From Porphyrobacter sp. UBA7686 (lineage in GTDB: Bacteria; Pseudomonadota; Alphaproteobacteria; Sphingomonadales; Sphingomonadaceae), in assembly GCA_002482865.1 (NCBI GenBank), contig DLGU01000038.1:1-7073 (forward strand): a stretch of DNA of 7,073 nucleotides. Reading direction: 5' to 3'. Position 1 is the first letter of the stretch, and each line of letters starts with the position of its first letter. Below the pieces are notes generated by a model. That model did not search any database and had not been told where the DNA came from. It saw nothing but the letters and a program-made list of their open reading frames with translations. Below are positions 1 to 4,991 of this stretch, piece after piece. A program made the position numbers and the translations under genes.

Positions 1-1757
1 GCCGCCAGATAGACGCACAGCGCGTTTTCCGCTTCGCCCACCACGCCCAGCGCCGCAATGTCCGTCGCGATCCGGTCCATAAGGTTCGGGGCTTTGAGCC
101 AGGCCATGGCCTCGGCCTCATCGCTGGCACTGATCGCGGGGCCGGTTGCCTTGGGGGCACTCGCGGCCAGCATCTCCTCCTGCGCACCCTCCAGCGCCAG
201 CAGCACTTGGCCGATGTCGCGTTTCACCGCATCGACCGGGAGGCCCAGTTCTTGTGCCGCCTCGGCCACAAAGCTGCCCCGCGCCTTGGCGCTGAGCAGG
301 TCCAGCCCATCGACGTGGAACGCATCGCCCCGGCGCACCATCAGGTTGATCCGCATAGCCTCGGCCGAGGCATTGCGCGCAAGGCCGCGTGCGCGCCAGA
401 TGCGGTCGCCGATATGCAGGGTGATTTCGCCATCACGCACATCCATCGTAACCGGCGGCGGCGATGCGGGCGGGATTGGCCCGGCGTGGCTGGGTTCGGG
501 GATCGGATCGGGGAGAGGTTCAGATTCAGGTGCGGACGTAGTCGCTGGGGGAACGGTTTTCCCCTTAGCAGCTAAGGGAGGAACGGTTGCCGCAGGTGGC
601 AACGGTTCGGTGTCATCGCTGGTCATCGTCATGCGAGGCCGGTTTTCTGCACCTGCCATCCATTCCGCCGCGCGCAGCAACGCCCCCAGGCTCTTGCGCG
701 CAGGGGTGACGGCCAGCGCATAGGCGTTGGCGTCCATGCCCTTGGGGAAGTTGACGCGGTAGGTGGCGATGCCCTGTGACGCCAACCGCTCCGATGCCGC
801 AGCCGCGCCCTTGTCGCCCGCCGCATCCCGGTCATAGGCGATCAGCACCCGCTTGACGCCATGCGCTACCATGGCCTCGACGATCTCGTCGGTCAGCCCG
901 CCCGCGCCCCATGCGCAGGTGACGTTGCGATAGCCTGCCACCCAGAACGTCATGGCATCGATTACGGCTTCGGCGAGGATCAGCTCATCGGACGCTGCGA
1001 AGGCTCCAAGGTTTAACACGCCCCGGTGTGGACCGGGCAGATAAAGGTGATCGGGCGTGCCCTTGCGCAAGTTGTCCCTGATCTTGCGGCCATAGAGATT
1101 GACGATCCGGCCCGCGCCGTCGCGGATCGGCACCACCAGCGATCCCCGCAGATGTTCGTGGCCGCTTTCCCGCAGCACACCCAGGCGCTGTAACTGCCCC
1201 CGCACATCCGCGCCCGCCTTGCGGTTCGCCCCCGGCAACCGATAGGCCAGCGTGCGGTCGGCAAAGCCCAGGCCGAACGTGTCGATCAGTTCGGCATGGG
1301 CAAGGCCGCGCTTGGCCAGGTAATCCAGCGCCTCCGGGGTCGCCTTCAAGGTGCGGGTGTAATAGCCCGCAACCTCGCCCAGCAGCTCGGCATCGCCGGC
1401 GGCTGACAAAGGCGGCAGCTTGGTCACCGTGGAGCGCGTTACTGGCACGCGCGTAGGCGACGCGGCAGCACCGGGGGCATCGTCGGCGCGCAGCAGTTCC
1501 ACCGCATGGCGGAAGCTCACGCCCTCGCGCTTCATCACCCAGCTGATCGGATCGCCGCCCGCCTCGCAGCCAAAGCAGTGCCACAGGTTCTTCGCCACCG
1601 TCACCACCAGCGATGGCGTGCCATCCTCGTGGAACGGGCAGCACCCCACCATGTCACCGCCGCGCTTTGCCAGCTTCACGCCCGAGGCCTCGACCAACCG
1701 GACCAGGCTCACCTCGGCCTTGATCCGCTCGATCTCGCCACTCCCGATCCGCGCCAT
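1..1757 (-). CDS. CHC2 zinc-finger/TOPRIM primase of a mobile element, N-terminal part (3' end outside window)
   Basis: The frame is open for 585 codons from ATG at 1757 to the left edge, where it is cut inside a codon. GGAGG at 1769-1765, 7 bases upstream, supports the start. The DnaG-type order is visible. A CHC2 zinc ribbon (about residues 36-90) has C40, H43, C61 and C64. An RNA-polymerase-like core (about 125-250) contains a VVPIRDGAGRIVNLYGRKI segment. A TOPRIM domain (about 257-330) has E263 and the D309-x-D311 pair expected to bind the catalytic metal. A proline-rich linker (about 386-436) and a further alpha/beta region to residue 585 follow. By family it should synthesise RNA primers. 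From memory, related mobile-element proteins continue into an AAA+ ATPase, whose Walker A would lie just beyond the edge. It is divergent from the XRE gene at 1872. I expect a recombinase gene further left, which cannot be seen. The primase domains are clear; the role in the element is inferred. Confidence 0.9.
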   Translation of the reverse strand, partial: MARIGSGEIERIKAEVSLVRLVEASGVKLAKRGGDMVGCCPFHEDGTPSLVVTVAKNLWHCFGCEAGGDPISWVMKREGVSFRHAVELLRADDAPGAAASPTRVPVTRSTVTKLPPLSAAGDAELLGEVAGYYTRTLKATPEALDYLAKRGLAHAELIDTFGLGFADRTLAYRLPGANRKAGADVRGQLQRLGVLRESGHEHLRGSLVVPIRDGAGRIVNLYGRKIRDNLRKGTPDHLYLPGPHRGVLNLGAFAASDELILAEAVIDAMTFWVAGYRNVTCAWGAGGLTDEIVEAMVAHGVKRVLIAYDRDAAGDKGAAAASERLASQGIATYRVNFPKGMDANAYALAVTPARKSLGALLRAAEWMAGAENRPRMTMTSDDTEPLPPAATVPPLAAKGKTVPPATTSAPESEPLPDPIPEPSHAGPIPPASPPPVTMDVRDGEITLHIGDRIWRARGLARNASAEAMRINLMVRRGDAFHVDGLDLLSAKARGSFVAEAAQELGLPVDAVKRDIGQVLLALEGAQEEMLAASAPKATGPAISASDEAEAMAWLKAPNLMDRIATDIAALGVVGEAENALCVYLA

Positions 1758-1793
1758 AAACCGGCCTCCGCCAAAACCCTGTCAAGGGGGTTT

Positions 1794-1809
1794 AGAGTTA
1801 AATAACTCT
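1794..1809. promoter_or_regulatory. Perfect inverted repeat, candidate operator in the divergent promoter
   Basis: AGAGTTA and TAACTCT form perfect 7-base arms around a 2-base AA spacer. The repeat covers the predicted start of primase transcription and lies between the -35 and -10 of the weaker plus-strand promoter. Its size and symmetry suit a dimeric helix-turn-helix repressor, and the XRE protein encoded just to the right is the obvious candidate ligand. Binding is inferred. Confidence 0.5.
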
Positions 1810-1813
1810 CTTT

Positions 1814-1842
1814 TATATCACTCCAAAAAAGAGTAGAGTCAA
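1814..1842 (-). promoter_or_regulatory. Predicted sigma70-like promoter of the primase operon
   Basis: On the minus strand TTGACT (1842-1837) and GATATA (1819-1814) are separated by 17 bases, which predicts a transcription start near 1807 and a leader of about 50 bases before the primase ATG. The same -10 block read on the plus strand (TATATC, 1814-1819), with TTTAGA at 1791-1796 and again 17 bases between, could serve the divergent XRE gene. The two promoters would then overlap and compete. This rests on motif matching only. A consensus TTGACA on the minus strand (1785-1780) is badly placed, because its -10 would fall on the start codon. Confidence 0.5.
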
Positions 1843-1871
1843 GCTCGCTCGCAAAAACATGAGGTATAGCC

Positions 1872-2306
1872 ATGATCGCAACCGAACCGACTATTCCGGG
1901 GATCATCGCCACCATGCCTGCCAAGCACGAAGCCTATTTCAAGGAACTGGGGACACGCATCGCCAAGGCCCGCAAGGAACGGGGGCTGACCCAACAGCAG
2001 CTCGCCGATGCCCTCGGCATCGCGCAACAGACGCTGGCCCATTACGAGGTCGGGCGGATCGGCGTCGGGATCGCCATGCTTCCACGCCTGGCCGAGCTGC
2101 TCGATCTGTCGTTCGACGAAATTCTTCTCGGCCACCCCACCGTGCGCCTGCCCGGCAAGCGTGGCCCAGCCTCCCGCCTCGAACAGCAGCTCGATGCCAT
2201 CGCTCGCCTGCCCAAGGCAGAACAACGGGCGGTTTCGACGCTACTGACCGCCGTACTCGCCCAGCACGCCACGCCAGCAGGACAGGAGGCCGCCGCCGCG
2301 CCCTGA
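1872..2306 (+). CDS. XRE-family helix-turn-helix transcriptional regulator
   Basis: This 144-residue protein has an XRE/Cro-type helix-turn-helix at about residues 27-86, recognisable by LTQQQLADALGIAQQTLAHYE and then LAELLDLSFDEILLG. A charged helical tail (about 100-131) may serve oligomerisation. There is no peptidase or ligand domain, so it looks like a simple DNA-binding repressor or activator. The start at 1872 is preferred because GAGG (1861-1864) sits 7 bases upstream. Met15 at 1914 (MPAKHEAYFK) is an alternative, and from memory related proteins often begin with a similar segment. It is the only confident plus-strand gene and diverges from the primase, with the operator-like repeat at 1794-1809 between them. 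The likely role is to hold the primase-recombinase operon in check and to autoregulate. The HTH assignment is firm; the target is inferred. Confidence 0.85.
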   Translation: MIATEPTIPGIIATMPAKHEAYFKELGTRIAKARKERGLTQQQLADALGIAQQTLAHYEVGRIGVGIAMLPRLAELLDLSFDEILLGHPTVRLPGKRGPASRLEQQLDAIARLPKAEQRAVSTLLTAVLAQHATPAGQEAAAAP

Positions 2307-2435
2307 TCCTTTTTCAGCCGCTCAGACGCGGCGCAGGCAGCACGGCAGCACCATCGGGGACGGAACACCACCGCGCCCCTTGGCGGAGCCTTTTAGCAGC
2401 TCTACAAACAAGCAGGACAGCCGCCGCCCTTCCGC

Positions 2436-2594
2436 TGCAGCCACATCCCTCGCAATCGACCGCCTGCAGCCGGGTGCAGCGCCAACCCATTGACCCGCCA
2501 CGCAAACATCCCATCCGCGCACAAAATGCAGCCGGATGCAGCGCACTCCGCGCCCACCTAATCACCTGTTATAAAACGAAAATATCGCTGCAGC
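2436..2594. repeat. Phased TGCAGC repeat array, iteron-like
   Basis: TGCAGC occurs at 2436, 2465, 2475, 2527, 2537 and 2589. The central four form two near-identical 18-base direct repeats, TGCAGCCGGRTGCAGCGC, at 2465-2482 and 2527-2544, differing at one base. From 2465 onward the spacings are 10, 52, 10 and 52 bases, giving a 62-base period close to six helical turns, so all sites would lie on one face of the DNA. The outer copies at 2436 and 2589 extend to the palindrome GCTGCAGC. An AT-rich patch lies between the last two copies. Phased sites next to AT-rich DNA recall replication origins with iterons, but arm-type recombinase sites or a regulator array are also possible. Confidence 0.55.
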
Positions 2595-2599
2595 AGACT

Positions 2600-2612
2600 A
2601 CCGCTTCGCGGT
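2600..2612. other. Small perfect hairpin after the repeat array
   Basis: ACCGC and GCGGT pair perfectly around a TTC loop, six bases after the last TGCAGC copy. There is no T-run on either side, so it is not a typical intrinsic terminator. It could be part of an origin or recombination site, or be incidental. Confidence 0.3.
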
Positions 2613-2799
2613 GTTCGGTGTGCGCATAAATCAGGGACTGCACCTGCTCGCCTTGTCCGGCCCAGCATCAAGCCAACAAACTATGCGATGGGCTTCCCGA
2701 TGGAGCAATGCGGGCTATGCAAATCACAGGGTCCGGCTCTCAGGCGATGCGGGCCGGGTCTATTTAGTATCGTGTCCCCGGAATTTAGACGGAAGATAT

Positions 2800-3279
2800 T
2801 CAGCCAAGCGATTCAACGATAAAATATGGGTAGCGCTCGATTTTCGAGAACACTTGGCACACCGGCTTGTGAGACACGCCCTCGATATCCAAGGACATGG
2901 TGTAAACAGGAAGGGTATCGAGATATACGAAGTGACCATGGATAAGCGTCAAATTACCAGCCCTACGAGAAACCTCGTCTTTCATTGATCGCGGGTAAAC
3001 CAAATCGATGCATTTCCCAGCGTCATCATCGCTAATAACCTTCCCTTGGGGGAATAGTGCGAACGACCCATACTCTGTTTGATCGATTTCCCCTCGCAAT
3101 TCGACTTTCTGGCCTTCCGGGATTGTTGCGTGCAACCTAGTAATTTCTAGCTGGCTGACATTTATTATCGACGAGTCGGTTTTCTGCCGCCCATAGGATT
3201 GAGCACTGGCGCAGCCCACCAGTAGCAGAGGGATGAGCAATGTCTGGGCTCTAATTGCATGGATTCGAAGCTGCACCAT
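2800..3279 (-). CDS. Predicted lipoprotein, candidate immunity protein for the Rhs C-terminal toxin
   Basis: This 159-residue protein begins with a lipoprotein signal peptide: basic residues R5 and R10, a hydrophobic core TLLIPLLL, and a lipobox LVGC with C23 as the predicted acylated cysteine. The mature part (about 137 residues) has alternating hydrophobic segments such as VELRGEI, GSFALF and LTLIHGHFVYL, suggesting a small beta-barrel or OB-like fold. C90 and C141 could form a disulfide. I recognise no family. The frame is open further upstream, but the signal peptide fixes the start near ATG 3279. GGAGG lies only 2 bases before it, so the adjacent GTG at 3276 is also possible. The start overlaps the end of the Rhs module by 29 bases, the coupled arrangement usual for effector-immunity pairs. 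Immunity is inferred from position. A lipoprotein would act in the periplasm or at a membrane, implying a periplasmic toxin target. Confidence 0.6.
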   Translation of the reverse strand: MVQLRIHAIRAQTLLIPLLLVGCASAQSYGRQKTDSSIINVSQLEITRLHATIPEGQKVELRGEIDQTEYGSFALFPQGKVISDDDAGKCIDLVYPRSMKDEVSRRAGNLTLIHGHFVYLDTLPVYTMSLDIEGVSHKPVCQVFSKIERYPYFIVESLG

Positions 3280-3883
3280 TTCCTCCACTTGATTGGCCAG
3301 AGTTAGACGATGCATTGGCCAATGCGCGAACTGCCGCACTTGTGCCACGACGCCCAGCATCGCCCCAACCGCCTCGCGCAGAAATCGCGATGGCGCTACC
3401 GGTGGATGTTCTGGCAATTCCTCTGACCCCACTGCGATCGGCTTGTATGCTGATTCCGCTAGGGTGAACTAGCGCTGCATAGGCGTCATGCGATCCCAAA
3501 CCGGTTTCATGGCCCGACCCGTGAGTATGCCCAATTGAGGACTCATTACCAGTGATGAAGCCATCCGGATACCGGTAGGCATCTGTGCGCCCAACCTGGC
3601 AAGCGGGGACTAAAGGCGCAGCATCGAATTGCCCCCCTTCAGTTCTGAAGCCGACTTCACCCTCCAACCGGAAGCTACTGCGAACGAGGCTCTCTGACGA
3701 CATAGATGGACGCCGTATCCTTTCGCCTGTGACGACAATCTCATTCTGTATGTTCTCGGCCTCGTCAGAAGGTGTCGAAGGTCCGTCAGGATCACCTATG
3801 CAATTAGGTATACGCCCGCCTGCCACCCCATCCGATCCGACAGTTTCACACGAGTCTAAACCTGTAGGATCCACCCTATTCAC
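3251..3883 (-). CDS. Orphan Rhs C-terminal toxin module (no Rhs repeat region)
   Basis: The reading frame, open from 3934, passes through GNDPVNRVDPTGLDS, the hallmark end of the Rhs core where variable toxin tips begin. Everything expected upstream (YD repeats, RYYDP block) is absent, and an in-frame stop lies at 3937-3935. The GTG at 3883 is the most usable start, but no strong ribosome-binding site precedes it. The tip has a linker with EIVVTGERIRR (about residues 48-58 from the GTG), then a possible JAMM/DUF4329-like segment: H119-T-H121, S131 and D133, followed by a short strand-rich part (about 138-158). It ends in a Ser/Gly/Asn-rich tail. In Rhs biology such orphan tips act as a silent reservoir that recombines onto a full-length Rhs protein. 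Alone it may be unexpressed. The Rhs assignment is good; the enzymatic activity is uncertain. Confidence 0.7.
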   Translation of the reverse strand: MNRVDPTGLDSCETVGSDGVAGGRIPNCIGDPDGPSTPSDEAENIQNEIVVTGERIRRPSMSSESLVRSSFRLEGEVGFRTEGGQFDAAPLVPACQVGRTDAYRYPDGFITGNESSIGHTHGSGHETGLGSHDAYAALVHPSGISIQADRSGVRGIARTSTGSAIAISARGGWGDAGRRGTSAAVRALANASSNSGQSSGGNGAASNPCN

Positions 3884-3908
3884 CGGATCATTCCCGACAA
3901 CTGATCCG

Positions 3909-4020
3909 CTTGAGGCGGTTCCGTCATAGAACGGCTAATTTCTTGAGGCAGTGCAGCGGGTTACGCGCACACGCGGGAGGGGCGGATCAGGTCCGGGGCA
4001 GTTTTGCCCTTGAGGCGGTT
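3909..4020. repeat. CTTGAGGC direct repeats at the start of the Rhs module
   Basis: CTTGAGGCGGTT occurs exactly at 3909-3920 and 4009-4020, 100 bases apart, and a partial third copy (CTTGAGGCAGTG) starts at 3942. They bracket the point where the Rhs coding frame breaks off. This may be a scar of the recombination that brought in the cassette. The 174 bases between the Rhs frame (3937) and the antitoxin stop (4112) hold no convincing gene. Confidence 0.4.
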
Positions 4021-4111
4021 TTCAGTGCCGGTGCGGACGGCTGTCAAAGAGCGTTTTCAGATACCTACGCGCGCGGGCGCGGCGCTGCAAGCGGCTGAGA
4101 GAGAAGCGGTA

Positions 4112-4489
4112 TCAGGCAGCGTGCTTGGCCGCATCGATCTCGCCCACGCCTGTCAGCGTGAACGCGCCGGTACCGGGCAGATCGATGCGCAGTTCCAGCG
4201 TACCGCCCGCAGCTTCCACGAACCGGCGCAGGGTAGAGAGATATAGGTCGGTCTGGCGCTCGATCTTCACGATGGCAGGCTGCTTCACGCCAAGACTCTG
4301 GGCGATCTGCTCCTGGCTGCGCTGAGCGAGCTTGCGCAACGCCTTGAGGCCTTCAACCTCGGCCTGAAGCTGCGCCGTCCGCTCGGCGATGCGCGCCTGG
4401 CTTTCAGGCGGCATGGCGGCGATCACCTCATCGAGCGTGCGGCCCAGAACACTGGCTTTCGGCACGCTGACCTTCTTTTCGGTTGCCAT
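4112..4489 (-). CDS. higA: HigA-like XRE antitoxin (HTH_37 type)
   Basis: This 125-residue protein has a helix-turn-helix at about residues 49-95, with SQEQIAQSLGVKQPAIVKIER as the recognisable core. A helical N-terminal part (about 18-48) and a short beta-rich tail containing LELRIDLPGTGAF flank it. It is the second gene of a toxin-first pair, the order typical of HigBA. Four bases separate the toxin stop from this ATG, and AAAGGATAGGA across the toxin stop provides a good ribosome-binding site. As antitoxin it should bind and neutralise the upstream toxin and repress the shared promoter, probably at the inverted repeat 4855-4872. The family call is firm; the symbol is used for the family, not for a proven orthologue. 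Confidence 0.85.
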   Translation of the reverse strand: MATEKKVSVPKASVLGRTLDEVIAAMPPESQARIAERTAQLQAEVEGLKALRKLAQRSQEQIAQSLGVKQPAIVKIERQTDLYLSTLRRFVEAAGGTLELRIDLPGTGAFTLTGVGEIDAAKHAA

Positions 4490-4493
4490 GATC

Positions 4494-4847
4494 CTATCCT
4501 TTCAACGTCTCAAGATGCTCGGCGAACCGGGCATCGGCCTTGGCGATCAGCGCCTTGTAGAACCGTTTCTGCGCCACCCCCGCCTTGTCACCGGCCACCA
4601 GCAAGATCGCCTGCCGAGCGGTATCGAACGCGAACGCCACCCGCCACACCCCGTCATCGGCATCGAAGCGCAGTTCCTTCATGTTGGCATAGTCAGAGCC
4701 TGCCAGCGTGTCGGCATGGGGTCTGCCCAGCAACGGCCCCTGCAACTGCAAAAGCCCAGCTGTCGCAGCGAGGGCTTCACGCACCTCAAGCGGCAACAAG
4801 GCGAACTCGGCTTCGAACGCTTTATGGAAGGCAACAGTCCATGGCAT
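4494..4847 (-). CDS. higB: HigB/RelE-like mRNA interferase toxin (Gp49-like)
   Basis: This 117-residue protein matches the phage Gp49-like/HigB branch of the RelE superfamily in length and layout. An N-terminal helical pair (FHKAFEAEFALLPLEVREAL) is followed by a GRPHADTLAGSDYANMKELRF block, then strands WRVAFAFD and AILLVAGDK, and a C-terminal helix with RFYKALIAKAD. Such toxins cleave ribosome-bound mRNA. Basic residues that could contribute to RNA binding include R60, R69, K88 and R95; I cannot assign the catalytic set with confidence. It is first in a two-gene operon with the antitoxin at 4112-4489. The ATG at 4847 lies only 5 bases after the predicted -10 box, so the mRNA may be leaderless and the toxin poorly translated compared with the antitoxin. 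The pair probably stabilises the mobile element that carries it. Confidence 0.85.
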   Translation of the reverse strand: MPWTVAFHKAFEAEFALLPLEVREALAATAGLLQLQGPLLGRPHADTLAGSDYANMKELRFDADDGVWRVAFAFDTARQAILLVAGDKAGVAQKRFYKALIAKADARFAEHLETLKG

Positions 4848-4852
4848 GTCTC

Positions 4853-4881
4853 TATATAACCCTTGTGTTATAATATGTCGA
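4853..4881 (-). promoter_or_regulatory. Promoter and operator of the toxin-antitoxin operon
   Basis: On the minus strand TCGACA (4881-4876) and TATATA (4858-4853) are 17 bases apart, a near-consensus sigma70-type arrangement. An inverted repeat, TATAAC (4855-4860) and GTTATA (4867-4872) with a 6-base spacer, lies inside it and overlaps the -10. A repressor bound there, most likely the HigA-like protein, would block RNA polymerase directly. Transcription would start at about 4846, essentially at the toxin ATG. Confidence 0.6.
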
Positions 4882-4896
4882 GAGGGATGAGGGCCG

Positions 4897-4911
4897 CGAT
4901 GCTGCGCATCG
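4897..4911. other. Perfect hairpin between recombinase and toxin-antitoxin genes
   Basis: CGATGC and GCATCG form 6-base arms with a TGC loop. It lies downstream of the recombinase stop in the direction of transcription, so it could slow or end that transcript, but no T-run follows. It may instead belong to the recombination region next to it. Confidence 0.35.
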
Positions 4912-4935
4912 GACCCGTAATTTAGAGACCCATGT

Positions 4936-4981
4936 CACGTACGGGTGCACGGCGGCTCCACACCATTTTCGGCACGTACGG
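4936..4981. repeat. CACGTACGG direct repeat downstream of the recombinase gene; candidate attachment region
   Basis: CACGTACGG occurs at 4936-4944 and 4973-4981, start-to-start 37 bases, each containing the 6-base palindrome CGTACG. An inverted pair ACCCGTA (4913-4919) and TACGGGT (4940-4946) overlaps the first copy. The non-coding spacer just downstream of a tyrosine recombinase gene is a common place for its attachment site, and repeated or inverted short arms fit recombinase binding. I found no second copy of these motifs elsewhere in the window, so the crossover core is not defined. Confidence 0.4.
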
Positions 4982-4991
4982 ATAGCAGGCT

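Larger units (their letters stand above)
2307..2799. other. Non-coding stretch between the XRE gene and the cargo; possible origin or junction region
   Basis: No convincing gene is present. The open frames here are short, rich in Arg, Ala and Cys, and overlap better genes or repeats. The left half is GC-rich and carries TGCAGC repeats (listed separately). An AT-rich patch at about 2568-2587 (TTATAAAACGAAAATAT) follows. A small perfect hairpin lies at 2600-2612 (ACCGC-TTC-GCGGT). From about 2690 the composition drifts toward the lower GC of the cargo. A GTGTCCCCGGAATTTA segment at about 2773-2788 resembles sequence I associate with REP-type repeats. The XRE stop has no clear intrinsic terminator after it; GGCGGAGCC then TTTT at about 2383-2395 is too weak to call. 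Confidence 0.5.

Noticed and set aside
58..723. Plus-strand open frame of 221 codons opposite the primase
   Set aside because: It is rich in Ser, Arg and Ala, low in complexity and antisense to a clearly functional primase frame; it is a by-product of high GC.
985..1644. Minus-strand open frame of 219 codons within the primase region
   Set aside because: It is out of frame with the primase, which has the zinc finger and TOPRIM motifs. The 219-codon frame lacks recognisable domains and is rich in Gly, Arg and Ala.
1778..1789. CCCTGTCAAGGG containing TTGACA on the minus strand as the primase -35 box
   Set aside because: With normal spacing the -10 would fall on the primase start codon and remove its ribosome-binding site.
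1859..2629. Plus-strand 256-codon frame overlapping the XRE gene
   Set aside because: It is Arg- and Ala-rich without domain features, while the overlapping frame from 1872 gives a clean XRE helix-turn-helix with a good ribosome-binding site.
2611..2988. Plus-strand 125-codon frame across the intergenic/lipoprotein boundary
   Set aside because: Its second half is antisense to the lipoprotein gene and it lacks a clear ribosome-binding site or family resemblance. A neighbouring frame gives a Cys-containing peptide that also looks incidental.
3280..3432. Longer N-terminus for the lipoprotein (start at 3432)
   Set aside because: This would bury the signal peptide about 50 residues inside the protein and overlap the Rhs frame by more than 180 bases. 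The lipobox position fixes the start near 3279.
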